Below are positions 1-9,211 of a stretch of 34,686 nucleotides of DNA, in pieces. The notes beneath the pieces were generated by a model, which worked only from the letters and a program-made list of their open reading frames with translations, was not told the origin of the DNA and did not search any database. This DNA is from Chromatiales bacterium (lineage in GTDB: Bacteria; Pseudomonadota; Gammaproteobacteria; SZUA-152): positions 1 to 34,686 of the forward strand of contig JALTPW010000176.1 of the NCBI GenBank assembly GCA_026999335.1. Reading direction: 5' to 3'. How positions within the stretch are numbered: the stretch's first letter is position 1; each line of letters starts with the position of its first letter. A program made the translations under genes and the position numbers.

Positions 1-23
1 TCAATAACTTGCAAGACAAAAAT

Positions 24-163
24 CTGCTACAGATTGCCCCAGAAATGTGTAGCAGAGCCAAAAATGTGTAGCGGAGCCTCCCAATTAGAAAGCAGATTTT
101 GTATAAAAATCAAGAACTTATTTGAACTTTTACTAATTGTAAACAGGCAAAAATGTGTAGCGG
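24..163. repeat. Iteron-like repeats, left end: CTGCTACA (24-31), aaaTGTAGCAG-type units AAATGTGTAGCAG (43-55), AAATGTGTAGCGG (62-74, 151-163)
   Basis: Read directly; units 43-59 and 62-78 differ at one base over 17 nt (aaatgtgtagc[a/g]gagcc), period 19; same core recurs at the right end of the window. Confidence 0.85.
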
Positions 164-193
164 CATAAAATTGTGTACATAGGTTGCTCAACG

Positions 194-202
194 TGCTACA
201 AT
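194..202 (+). promoter_or_regulatory. Candidate extended -10 promoter element (TGC TACAAT) upstream of the structural operon
   Basis: tgcTACAAT at 194-202; no good -35 at 17 bp; lies upstream of terS. Confidence 0.35.
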
Positions 203-282
203 ACCCGTGTATTGGTGTATTTTTCACAATTGTGTGGGTCGGCCTGGCCATAACGCACAACGGCATTGAATGGAGGATAATC

Positions 283-672
283 ATGCCCGCTCCAGTAGGT
301 CGCGGAACAGGTGCTGGTCGCCGCAAAGGTTCAAAGTCGAAGACGCTTGATGAGAAAGTGCGCGAGGCGGCGAAGGCAACTGGCAAACTCCCTCACGAGA
401 TCCTGCTCGACGCTGCTCGTGGTGAGTGCTTCAAGGTCCGCCGCCTTGTCATTACGTACCATCGTTCTGGGCCAAAACGAGGCTATGAAAAGAGTCGCGA
501 GTGGGTGCTTGAGGACCATTATCCGAGCTACAGTGAGCGTATTGAGGCAGCCAAAGCAGCCGCGCCATATTATGCCCCGCGCCTCGCTGCGCAGACCATC
601 GACACCGGCGATAAGACGGTAGAGTCGTTGTCTGCAGTGCTGAAAGAGTTGGGCAGGCAGCTCCCTGGGTGA
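283..672 (+). CDS. Terminase small subunit
   Basis: ATG at 283 preceded by GGAGG; protein MPAPVGRGTGAGRRKG...KLPHEILLDAARGE...YPSYSERIEAAKAAAPYYAPRLAAQTI resembles phage small terminases; 4-bp overlap with large terminase. Confidence 0.75.
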   Translation: MPAPVGRGTGAGRRKGSKSKTLDEKVREAAKATGKLPHEILLDAARGECFKVRRLVITYHRSGPKRGYEKSREWVLEDHYPSYSERIEAAKAAAPYYAPRLAAQTIDTGDKTVESLSAVLKELGRQLPG

Positions 673-2042
673 ATACTGTGGCTGCGCAACTTGATCAACC
701 TCAACTAAGTCCGGCGCAACTGCGCTGCGCCCGTCGGTGGTACCCACTCAAGGACCACCCGGAGCAGTTGCGGTTGATCACTAGCCAAACGAGGTTTAAG
801 GTCGTGCCGGCTGGGCGTCGATCTGGTAAGACTGAGCGGTTTAAGCGCTACATTGTTAAGCGCGCGTTGGTTGAGCCTGGCCGGCCATTTTTCATCGCGG
901 CGCCTACCAGGAACCAGGTGAAGAAGATCTATTGGGAGGACATTAAGCTCTTGACGTTTGCGCCGTTGTTGCCTCGTGACTGCGTGTCTGAATCTGAGCT
1001 GTCCATTCGCCTGCCGAATCAATCGTCAATTACGTTGATCGGCCTAGATCAGCCGCAGCGCATCGAGGGTACATTTTGGGCTGGCGGCGGCGTCGATGAG
1101 ATCGCCGACATTAAGCCATCAGCATGGGCCGAGCACATCTCACCGGCCCTCGATACGTACAACCCACTTGATCCAGATTACCGCCCGTGGTGTTGGCTGC
1201 TCGGCGTACCTGACGGATTGAATCACTACTACGAGCTGGCTGAATACGCAAGGACGCAGAATGATCCAGAGTGGGGCGTCTTTACATGGCACTCAGCTGA
1301 CATTTTGCCGCCCGATGTTATCGAGGCAGCACGTCGTCGCATGTCACCACGCCAGTTCCGTCAGGAATATGAGGCGTCGTTCGAGACGGCCTCCGGAAAA
1401 GTCTACGAGGACTACGGACAAGATAACTACACTGACGCGGTGATTGCACCGCATGAACAGCTACTCTGGATGCATGACTTCAACTATACGCCGATGTCCT
1501 CAGCCATTGGTGTTGTGCGCAATAATGATCAGCTATTTCTGCTCGATGAGATTGTACTGAGCTCCGCTGTAGCGCGCCAAACTGCCATTGAGTTTTGCGA
1601 CCGGTACAAGAATCATCAAAACAAGCACGTGATCCTATTCGGCGACCCGGCTGGCCGCGCCGGTGAGAAGCATGGACACGCGTCTGATTACACAGAGATT
1701 GAAACTGTGTTGCGTGCTAACGGTTGGCAAGTGACCAGGAAGGTAAAGCCGGCAGCTCCCGCCATCCGAGATCGGCAAAATGCCGTACGCGGTAAGATTA
1801 AGAACGCGGCCGGTGAGGTGTCGTTATTTGTCAATCCAACAACTGCGCCATATTGCCATAAGGGGTTGGCAACCGTACAAACAAAGCAAGGCAGCACGTT
1901 CCTTGAGGAGGATAGCGAGTACCAACACATCACGACGGCCATTGGGTATTGTTGTGATGTGCTGTGGCCCGCCATTCGACGTAATGATGTTGTTGAGCAG
2001 GTTGACGTAACTCCGTCAGTCAACTTTTGGAGATCTGTCTGA
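669..2042 (+). CDS. Terminase large subunit
   Basis: GTG start; Walker A-like AGRRSGKTERFKRY; ATPase/nuclease organisation (LLWMHDFNYTPMSSAIGV, GDPAGRAGEKHG). Confidence 0.9.
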   Translation: MNTVAAQLDQPQLSPAQLRCARRWYPLKDHPEQLRLITSQTRFKVVPAGRRSGKTERFKRYIVKRALVEPGRPFFIAAPTRNQVKKIYWEDIKLLTFAPLLPRDCVSESELSIRLPNQSSITLIGLDQPQRIEGTFWAGGGVDEIADIKPSAWAEHISPALDTYNPLDPDYRPWCWLLGVPDGLNHYYELAEYARTQNDPEWGVFTWHSADILPPDVIEAARRRMSPRQFRQEYEASFETASGKVYEDYGQDNYTDAVIAPHEQLLWMHDFNYTPMSSAIGVVRNNDQLFLLDEIVLSSAVARQTAIEFCDRYKNHQNKHVILFGDPAGRAGEKHGHASDYTEIETVLRANGWQVTRKVKPAAPAIRDRQNAVRGKIKNAAGEVSLFVNPTTAPYCHKGLATVQTKQGSTFLEEDSEYQHITTAIGYCCDVLWPAIRRNDVVEQVDVTPSVNFWRSV

Positions 2043-4097
2043 ATGGCCCGCAAAACGAAAGAAAAAATTCTGGCTGACGTGCATAGTCGCGCGATCAAAG
2101 AATTCGATCAAATTCACCAAACGCTTCAAACAGAACGGCTCCAATGCTTGCAGGATCGCCGGTTTTATTCTATCCCTGGCGCTCAGTGGGAAGGTAAACT
2201 CAGTGAGCAGTTTGAAAATAAGCCGCAATTTGAAGTTAATAAGGTTCATCTCGCAGTTATTCGCATCATCAACGAGTACCGCAACAATCGCATTACAGTT
2301 GACTTCGTGAGCAAAGAGGGGCTTGAAGACGATAAGTTAGCGGATTTGTGCGACGGTCTTTACCGTGCTGATGAAAATTCGTCAGTCGCAGAAGAGGCTT
2401 ATGACAACGCCTTTGAAGAAGCGGTTGCCGGCGGGGTTGGCGCGTGGCGGCTGCGCGCTGAGTACGAGGATGAAGAAGACCCTGAGAATGATCGTCAACG
2501 CATCCGCATTGAGCCGATATTCGACGCTGACAGCTCGGTATTCTTCGATCTCGCTGCGAAGCGACAGGATAAAGCCGACGCGAAATATTGTTTCGTAATT
2601 ACTAGTATGCCCCGTGCGGATTACGAGGAAGAATGGGGTGATAGCCCGTCGTCTTGGCCGAAGTCGATCGACCAGACATTGTTTGACTGGCACACGCCGG
2701 ACGTGGTTTACGTTGCTGAGTACTATCGTGTTGAGGAAGTTAAACAACGTATTCATGTTTGGCAACGACTAGATGGCGAGGAAGTACGGCTGACTGACGA
2801 AGAGCTTGAGGAGCAGTTGGAGGAGCTCGTTGCTACTGGCGCGACGGAGCTGCGCATTAAGCGCACTACGCGGAAACGTGTGCGGAAATATATCCTGTCT
2901 GGCGGCCGTGTATTGGAGGATTGTGGGTACATCGCTGGTGACTGTATCCCAATTGTACCAGTATACGGTAAGCGGTGGGTTGTTGACAACATTGAGCGCT
3001 GCATGGGCCATGTCCGTCTAGTCAAAGATGCGCAGCGGTTGAAAAACATGCAGCTTAGTAAGTTGGGTGAGCTCAGCGCGCTCAGCCAGGTCGAAAAGCC
3101 GATCTTTACGCCTGACCAGATTGCCGGCCATCAACAGCTCTGGGCTGACGACAACGTGAAGAATTATCCGTACCTGCTCATTAACAAAACCACCGATCTA
3201 AACGGTAATGAGGTTGCTGCTGGCCCGGTCGGGTACACAAAACCACCGCAGATCCCACCTGCCATGGCTGCATTGCTCCAGGTGACTGAGAGCGACATGC
3301 AAGATTTGTTGGGCAATCAGCAAGCCGGGGAGCAGCTTGTCAACAATGTCGCGCAGGGAACCGTTGAGCTGATCCAGCAACGGCTCGATATGCAAACATA
3401 CATCTACATGAGCAACATGGCTAAGGCGATGCGGCGCAGTGGCGAGATTTGGTTGAGTATGGCTAGGGACGTCTACGTCGAGGAAGGCCGGAAGGTTAAG
3501 TTGCTTGGCCTAAACGGTGAGCAGGATCAAGCTGTGTTGCGCCGGCCCATTATTGGCGATGATGGCGAAGTTGAGTTTGAAAATGATTTATCCGAAGCCA
3601 AGTTTGATGTGGTCGTTGAGGTCGGGCCGGCCAGCTCAACGAAGAGAGCGGCAACTGTCCGTGCACTAACTAACATGGCGGCCGTGACCGACGACCCTGA
3701 GACCAAGCAGGTAATCAGTGCAATGATTCTGATGAACATGGAAGGTGAGGGCATCAGTGATGTCCGCGATTACTTCCGCCGCAAGCTGATTAAAATGGGC
3801 GTTGTTAAGCCAACTGACCAAGAGGCAATGCAACTGATGCAGGAGTTGGCCAATGCGCCGCCGTCGCCGCAGGATGAGTATCTCAGGGCCGCTGCCGCCG
3901 CTGAGCAAGCGCGTGGTGCGAAGGCGCAGGCCGATACGATATTGGCGCAGGCGAAAGCAGACAAGACCCGTGCTGAAACTGCGGAAACACTGGCCGACAT
4001 CGATGCTAAGGCACAAGACCAGGCGCTTGAGGTCATTGAGAAGTTCGGGCCGCGTGTTGTTCCACCAGATGTTCCTGGTTCACCAATTATTGAGTAA
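2043..4097 (+). CDS. Portal protein, P22 gp1-like
   Basis: 684 aa, directly after terminase; FYSIPGAQWEGK, INEYRNNRITVDFV..., AEYYRVEE, LLGNQQAGEQL, long Ala/Gln-rich C-terminal helix typical of P22-type portals. Confidence 0.88.
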   Translation: MARKTKEKILADVHSRAIKEFDQIHQTLQTERLQCLQDRRFYSIPGAQWEGKLSEQFENKPQFEVNKVHLAVIRIINEYRNNRITVDFVSKEGLEDDKLADLCDGLYRADENSSVAEEAYDNAFEEAVAGGVGAWRLRAEYEDEEDPENDRQRIRIEPIFDADSSVFFDLAAKRQDKADAKYCFVITSMPRADYEEEWGDSPSSWPKSIDQTLFDWHTPDVVYVAEYYRVEEVKQRIHVWQRLDGEEVRLTDEELEEQLEELVATGATELRIKRTTRKRVRKYILSGGRVLEDCGYIAGDCIPIVPVYGKRWVVDNIERCMGHVRLVKDAQRLKNMQLSKLGELSALSQVEKPIFTPDQIAGHQQLWADDNVKNYPYLLINKTTDLNGNEVAAGPVGYTKPPQIPPAMAALLQVTESDMQDLLGNQQAGEQLVNNVAQGTVELIQQRLDMQTYIYMSNMAKAMRRSGEIWLSMARDVYVEEGRKVKLLGLNGEQDQAVLRRPIIGDDGEVEFENDLSEAKFDVVVEVGPASSTKRAATVRALTNMAAVTDDPETKQVISAMILMNMEGEGISDVRDYFRRKLIKMGVVKPTDQEAMQLMQELANAPPSPQDEYLRAAAAAEQARGAKAQADTILAQAKADKTRAETAETLADIDAKAQDQALEVIEKFGPRVVPPDVPGSPIIE

Positions 4098-4100
4098 GTT

Positions 4101-5969
4101 ATGGCTGGGCAAAGATCGATTTCACCAGTTGAGCGCGCTGTCTATGAGCAGTTCGGGCTAGAGCCTGGGCTCGACCGCGCCGCCATTTTACCTTTTGCTG
4201 GACGTCGCAATGAGGGTAACTTAGAGTGGGCCGCCCCGCAATTTGTCTACGACTTGGCTAAGGCGTTTGTCGCCCCCGGTGTTGCGTTGCGTGGAGAGCA
4301 GGTTTCGCCCGAGGATGCGTTGAACGTTGGACTGAACGTTGTAGGTGGTGGGCTTGGTGCCTCTGCCGTTGCAGGGCCGAGCGGCAGGTCAGTTATCGGC
4401 ATGGCTGTTAAAGCAAAAGGAGGAAACTGGATCGAGAGCAGCATCGACCGATTTTTAGAGGGCGCGAAAAAGCCTGCTGAGTCTATTGGGACACTCGCTA
4501 ATGTTGATGCACTTCCAGAAAACACTTGGGTAACACTTGGAGACCAAGGTGTAACTAAGTATGTTAAACGCGTTGGCGACAAAGCATATACGTACAACGA
4601 ACCTGCGTATGCTGTAAATAATTGGGTCGACACCAAGCTAAGGAAATACGTTAAAAATGAGATGGCCGCACCTGACGACCCGGTGAGAAAGTTGGCTGAT
4701 GAGGAAGGCGTTTTACACTTTGAGCCTAACGTAGTCGGGTACGTGCCTGTTGATTGGGACGCGCCAACAAAACTAATTGGCACACTTCCAAGTGGACGCC
4801 GCGAACAATTTGCTGAAACTGATCTTGGACGCGTTTGGGAAGAGATTACTGATGCTAGTGTTTCTGGGCGGCGCGCTAGAGATTACACTATCGATGATCC
4901 AGCAGTCGACGCGGTCACTAAACGCGATCCGGAAACGCCAATTTTTGAAATTCCTGCATCTTCTGCCGCTGCAATGACACGGCGGTTGGGTCTTAGCCAC
5001 CTTACAGATGAGCTGTATAACGCAGTCGACCCGAACAGCGATTTGCCTGAGAGGTTAAAATTAACTCCCAAAAAGTTGCAAAAGATGTCAGTGCCACAGG
5101 CTGTCAAACATGTCGCAAAAATTAACAAGTGGCGAGAAGAGAGCAAATCAGCCGCGAACCTTGCCATTGCGAATAATGAAGCCACGTTCCCATTGATCGA
5201 ATATGATAATGGTACTAAGTGGGTAGAACTAAGAATGCCGACTGAGGAGGATGGTCCAGTAAAGTACACGGTTAATGATCTTGAGTACGATGGTGTTTCC
5301 AGCTCTCAAATTCATGCCATCGAAGACTACAAAGCGTGGACTGGTGGCGAAACACCTGAGGAGAACGGCTACACTGTTATTCCAGTCGGGGAGCGAGCCC
5401 TTGAAGAAGCACTTCGATATGAAGGTGATCAGATGGGCCACTGCGTCGGTGGATATTGTGATGAGGTTTTATCAGGCAGTTCTCGGATTTTTTCGTTGCG
5501 CGATAAAAAAGGTGAGCCGCACGTTACGATTGAAGTTGTCAATGAAAGTAGCCCATTTTCTGGAATTGGTCGCGTAAGTGATCTAGTCGAAACTATATTT
5601 GATACCGCAGACCCTGACGATGTTATGGTATTTGCTAAAGAGTTCGCCTCTGAATTAGGGGTGCCTCCCAGTGAAGTGACACTAGATTTTCTTGTTGATG
5701 CCATTTACGAAAGTCTTCGTAGTGAGCATGGCAAATATATTAACCCTGCAATGTCCACTGAAATTGGGCTAGATATTCTGAAGCAAATTAGCCCAAAAGC
5801 ATATAATGAAATTGCAAATCGTGGGCCAACATTTACTATTGAGCAAATCAAAGGACGCGCAAACAAAACACCGGCTAAAAAATACGTCCCAGCAATCAAA
5901 GACTTCATTAAAAAGATGGGTATTCCGCCCGAACGGATTTATGAGCCCGGCCCTTGGTCGGAGGATTAA
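4101..5969 (+). CDS. Large protein with C-terminal PcfJ-like domain, probable virion-associated accessory protein
   Basis: LEEALRYEGDQMGHCVGGYCDEVLSGSSRIFSLRDKKGEPHVTIEV plus FTIEQIKGRANKTPAKKYVPAIKDFIKKM match the PcfJ pattern; N-terminus WAAPQFVYDLAKAFVAPGVALRGEQVSPEDALNVGLNVVGGGLG resembles N-termini of large phage virion proteins. Confidence 0.75.
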   Translation: MAGQRSISPVERAVYEQFGLEPGLDRAAILPFAGRRNEGNLEWAAPQFVYDLAKAFVAPGVALRGEQVSPEDALNVGLNVVGGGLGASAVAGPSGRSVIGMAVKAKGGNWIESSIDRFLEGAKKPAESIGTLANVDALPENTWVTLGDQGVTKYVKRVGDKAYTYNEPAYAVNNWVDTKLRKYVKNEMAAPDDPVRKLADEEGVLHFEPNVVGYVPVDWDAPTKLIGTLPSGRREQFAETDLGRVWEEITDASVSGRRARDYTIDDPAVDAVTKRDPETPIFEIPASSAAAMTRRLGLSHLTDELYNAVDPNSDLPERLKLTPKKLQKMSVPQAVKHVAKINKWREESKSAANLAIANNEATFPLIEYDNGTKWVELRMPTEEDGPVKYTVNDLEYDGVSSSQIHAIEDYKAWTGGETPEENGYTVIPVGERALEEALRYEGDQMGHCVGGYCDEVLSGSSRIFSLRDKKGEPHVTIEVVNESSPFSGIGRVSDLVETIFDTADPDDVMVFAKEFASELGVPPSEVTLDFLVDAIYESLRSEHGKYINPAMSTEIGLDILKQISPKAYNEIANRGPTFTIEQIKGRANKTPAKKYVPAIKDFIKKMGIPPERIYEPGPWSED

Positions 5970-6023
5970 TTGGCAACCCGCCCAGCCAATGAATGGGTGA
6001 GTATCAATCAATAGGAGGTAATA

Positions 6024-6971
6024 ATGGCAGACAATGAGGAGTTGGAAAACCAACACGGTGGCTCAGCTGAATTGGCGGATGAAAATGTTGAAGACGCGCA
6101 ACAGCCTGGAGATAGTGTTGACGCGACCCAGGACGGCGCGCAAGACGACGACGACGACGACGACGACGACGACAACGAATCTGCTAACAGCGATGAGCAT
6201 GATGAGCCCAACGCAGACGATGATGACGACTCTGGTGAATTGGTTGTGTCGATCGGTGATGACGACGAAGAGGCCGGAAGCCGTGAGCAGGCCCCGGCAT
6301 GGGTGCGCGAGTTGCGTAAGTCGTACCGTGAGGCACAGCGTCAGAATCGTGAGTTGCGTAAGAAGTTGGAGGAGCTCGAGAAGCCGACGTCGCAAGTAAT
6401 CGATCCGGGCCCGAAGCCGAAGCTGGACGACTTTGACTTTGATACGGATCGTTACGAGGAGGCGCTTGCTACGTGGCATGAGCGTAAACTGCAGGCCGAG
6501 GCCATCCGAGCTCAGCACGAGGCTGAGCAGCGGAAAATCGCCGAAGCTTGGCAGCAACGGCTCAATGCTTACGCCGAGGCCCGCGAAAATCTCAAGGTTA
6601 AGGATTTTGAGGACGCGGAAGCCGTTGCCACCGAGTTCCTCGATGAGACGCAGCAAGGCATCATCGTTCAAGGGGCTGACAACGCTGCGTTGGTGATCTA
6701 CGCTCTTGGGAAAAACCCTGCGAAGGCGCAGGAGCTGTCCGCCATTAAGGACCCCGTGAAGTTCGCATTTACGGTGGCAAAACTCGAAAAGGAGCTGCGC
6801 GTGAAAAATCGCAAGTCCCCGCCACCGCCTGAAAAGCGGGTGGACGGCACCGGTCCAAAGTCTGGTTCCGTCGACTCAACACTTGATCGACTGCGTGCTG
6901 AAGCCGCGAAGACCGGTGATTATAGCAAAGTGATTGCGTATCGCCGGCAACTGCGTCAGAAGCGCGCTTGA
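6024..6971 (+). CDS. Scaffolding protein
   Basis: Highly acidic, coiled-coil-rich 315 aa immediately upstream of coat gene; AGGAGG RBS. Confidence 0.8.
   Translation: MADNEELENQHGGSAELADENVEDAQQPGDSVDATQDGAQDDDDDDDDDDNESANSDEHDEPNADDDDDSGELVVSIGDDDEEAGSREQAPAWVRELRKSYREAQRQNRELRKKLEELEKPTSQVIDPGPKPKLDDFDFDTDRYEEALATWHERKLQAEAIRAQHEAEQRKIAEAWQQRLNAYAEARENLKVKDFEDAEAVATEFLDETQQGIIVQGADNAALVIYALGKNPAKAQELSAIKDPVKFAFTVAKLEKELRVKNRKSPPPPEKRVDGTGPKSGSVDSTLDRLRAEAAKTGDYSKVIAYRRQLRQKRA
6144..6173 (+). repeat. (GAC)10 perfect trinucleotide tract encoding Asp10 in the scaffold protein
   Basis: Read directly at 6144-6173. Confidence 0.95.
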
Positions 6972-6989
6972 TAGATAGGAGCATTTAAC

Positions 6990-8240
6990 ATGGCAAATAG
7001 CTTTGCAAAGAAGATCGACATTTTTTTTGAGGAAGTCGTCGCCGGGTTCGAGGCGACCAACGTGTCAGCCAAGAACGTGTCGCAGTACAAGCCCAACGTC
7101 GGCGCGCTGGCCGAAGGTGGCCAGACATTTTACCGCCCCATGCCGCTGCTCACCGAGGTTGTTGATGGTCGTGACGTCAGCGCTGCGTACAACGACCTGA
7201 CTGAGTTGACGGTGCCGTCGACGCTGGCCGAGTCGCACATTCGCAACGTGCCGGTGCAGCTGACCGGTGTCGATCTCAACAACCCGCACATTATGGCCAA
7301 CATCGTTAAGGCCACCAACATCATGCTGAGTAACAAGCTGGATACGTTGGTCGCTGACGCCGTGGCCACGTACGGCACTCTGGCCGTCATCAACAGTGGC
7401 AACATCGACACGTATGATGAGGCCGCTGAGGCCGACGCCTTGATGTTGGAGCAGCAAGCCACCAAGGGTCAACGGATCATGTACCTCAACCCGCGGATGG
7501 CTAAGAACCTCGCCGGTAATCTGGCCGGCCGCCAAACGATGGACGGCGCCCCGATGGACGCGTACACCCGATCCATGCTGCCGCCCATTGCTGGGTTCGA
7601 CACGTTCCGGGTCGATTACGGCAAGAGCATCGCGGGGTCCGCGGGCGCCGGTTACCTTGTCAACGGGGCCAACCAGAACACCACCCCGGTTTCCAATGAC
7701 GCGAACGGCCTACCGGTCGATAACCGGACGCAAACTCTGACCGTCGACACTGGTACCGGCGCACAGGTTGGCGATGTATTTACCATCGCCGGTGTTAACG
7801 CGGTCGGCCATATCAACAAGCAGGACACCGGCCAGCTCAAGACGTTTCGCATTCTGGCCATCAACGGAGCCAACTGGACGATCGCCCCGGCCATTATCCC
7901 AGCTGACGGCGCTGCACAATCGCAAAAGGACTACGCGAACGTGACTACCACGCCGGCCGACAACGCCGCCATCACAATTCTGAACACCACGACCAAACCG
8001 GCCAGTGTGTTCTTCGAGAAGGATGCGGTGGAGATCATCCACGCGGATTTTAACACTGAGCCGTTCGAGGCCACCGGGAAGCGTGTTCGCAAGGCCACGA
8101 CCGATAGCGGCATCCAGATTGTTATGTTGTCTGACAGCAACGTTGACACTCTGAACGCCAAGTACCGGATGTTTATCTGGGCCAACGTCGAGGTGTTGAA
8201 CTACGAGCTGGCTGGGATCATGCTCGAAGGTCAGGTGTAA
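6990..8240 (+). CDS. Major capsid (coat) protein, P22 gp5-like
   Basis: 416 aa after scaffold; MANSFAKKIDIFFEEVVAGFEATNVSAKNVSQYKPN..., inserted beta-rich segment TLTVDTGTGAQVGDVFTIAGVNAV. Confidence 0.9.
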   Translation: MANSFAKKIDIFFEEVVAGFEATNVSAKNVSQYKPNVGALAEGGQTFYRPMPLLTEVVDGRDVSAAYNDLTELTVPSTLAESHIRNVPVQLTGVDLNNPHIMANIVKATNIMLSNKLDTLVADAVATYGTLAVINSGNIDTYDEAAEADALMLEQQATKGQRIMYLNPRMAKNLAGNLAGRQTMDGAPMDAYTRSMLPPIAGFDTFRVDYGKSIAGSAGAGYLVNGANQNTTPVSNDANGLPVDNRTQTLTVDTGTGAQVGDVFTIAGVNAVGHINKQDTGQLKTFRILAINGANWTIAPAIIPADGAAQSQKDYANVTTTPADNAAITILNTTTKPASVFFEKDAVEIIHADFNTEPFEATGKRVRKATTDSGIQIVMLSDSNVDTLNAKYRMFIWANVEVLNYELAGIMLEGQV

Positions 8241-8260
8241 CCGCCTAGGTAGCAAATGGG

Positions 8261-8284
8261 TTGGGAGGGCTCAGGTCCTCCCAA
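8261..8284 (+). other. Intercistronic hairpin TTGGGAGG-N8-CCTCCCAA downstream of the coat gene
   Basis: Perfect 8-bp stem, 8-nt loop, no U-tract. Confidence 0.75.
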
Positions 8285-8306
8285 TCACGACAATTGGAGA
8301 GTTGCG

Positions 8307-8444
8307 ATGCCGCTGAAGAAAGGCCGTGGAAAGAAGGTAATCAGTGAGAACATTAAGCGCGAGATGCGTGCTGGTAAGTCACGGAAGCAGGCCGTCGCGA
8401 TCGCAATGAGAATGGCTGAAAAACGGAAGAGGAGGAAAACCTGA
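8307..8444 (+). CDS. Small basic conserved phage protein (DUF6496-like)
   Basis: MPLKKGRGKKVISENIKREMRAGKSRKQAVAIAMRMAEKRKRRKT; RBS GGAGAG upstream of ATG 8307. Confidence 0.7.
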   Translation: MPLKKGRGKKVISENIKREMRAGKSRKQAVAIAMRMAEKRKRRKT

Positions 8445-8725
8445 TGAAGAATCCTACGATGGTTTATAAGTATCCGGGCAACGAAAAGATTCACGGGGTT
8501 TCGGTTAAGACGAAGATCGTTGAGGCTGACGATTTGAATGATTACCTCAAAGCTGGCTGGGCAGAGTCGCCATCTGAGGCGCTGGACGCCATCGATGAAG
8601 TCACTGCACCCACGCGCGAAGAGCTTGAGGCTAAGGCTGCTGAGCTCGGCATCGACTTTACCAAGCGCACCAAGGATGAAACTCTTTTGGCAAAGATCGA
8701 GGCGGCGTTGGCTGAACAGTCATGA
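8444..8725 (+). CDS. Hypothetical protein with C-terminal HeH/SAP-like helical motif
   Basis: TREELEAKAAELGIDFTKRTKDETLLAKIEAALAEQ; start overlaps stop of the preceding gene. Confidence 0.65.
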   Translation: MKNPTMVYKYPGNEKIHGVSVKTKIVEADDLNDYLKAGWAESPSEALDAIDEVTAPTREELEAKAAELGIDFTKRTKDETLLAKIEAALAEQS

Positions 8726-9201
8726 GCTGGACAAAGCGGCAATTTGTCACGCAAGCATTTGACGCGTTGGGCTATGCTTCTCATTTGTACGACCTCGACC
8801 CAGCGCAGCTGCAAAGTGCCCTGCGTCAGCTCGATGCGATGATTGCTACGTGGAATGGGCGTGGGATTAGGCTCGGGTATCCGCTCCCGTCGTCGCCGGA
8901 AAAATCAAGTCTTGACGATACAACCGATGTGCCCGACGCCGCCAATGAAGCAATTTATGCGAACTTGGCGGTTAGGATTGCCCCAACCGTTGGTAAGCAG
9001 GTACATCCTGATCTGCGCGCTACTGCTGGCCGCGCGTACTCGCAGCTGATCGCACGTTTTGCCGAACCGGTTGAGGTGCAATTGCCGAGTACAATGCCAC
9101 TTGGTGCTGGCGGTAAAAACTACCGTCACAATCATCCGTTCGTGCATCGGCCCACTGAGCATGTTAAAGCTGGTAGCGACGGTCCGATTGAACTGGACTA
9201 G
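8722..9201 (+). CDS. Head completion / packaged DNA stabilization protein, P22 gp4-like
   Basis: QFVTQAFDALGYASHLYDLDPAQLQSALRQLDAMIATWNGRGIRLGYPLPSSPEKSSLDDTTDVPDAANEAIYANLAVRIAPTVGK, typical gp4-like adaptor. Confidence 0.8.
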   Translation: MSWTKRQFVTQAFDALGYASHLYDLDPAQLQSALRQLDAMIATWNGRGIRLGYPLPSSPEKSSLDDTTDVPDAANEAIYANLAVRIAPTVGKQVHPDLRATAGRAYSQLIARFAEPVEVQLPSTMPLGAGGKNYRHNHPFVHRPTEHVKAGSDGPIELD

Positions 9202-9211
9202 GAGATAAACC

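Noticed and set aside
24-163. CRISPR array interpretation of end repeats
   Set aside because: Units are 8-17 nt, irregularly spaced and in both orientations; no cas genes. The Cas4-like nuclease at 27148 fits a phage recombination nuclease.
225-234. CACAATTGTG palindrome in the terS leader
   Set aside because: Single short palindrome with no second copy noticed; insufficient for an operator call.
27-386. 119-aa minus-strand ORF at the left end
   Set aside because: Runs through the iteron repeats and into terS; no coding signal.
4247-4783. 178-aa minus-strand ORF
   Set aside because: Antisense to the PcfJ-like gene; composition typical of shadow ORFs.
5969-5990. ATTGGC...GCCAAT hairpin before the scaffold gene
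   Set aside because: Only a 6-bp stem, no U-tract; could be chance.
6063-6671. 202-aa minus-strand ORF
   Set aside because: Antisense to the scaffold gene; Val run is a reverse reading of the GAC repeat; low-complexity, no RBS context.
7065-8255. Long minus-strand ORFs opposite the coat gene (156 and 181 aa)
   Set aside because: Codon-bias shadow ORFs of a clearly coding capsid gene.
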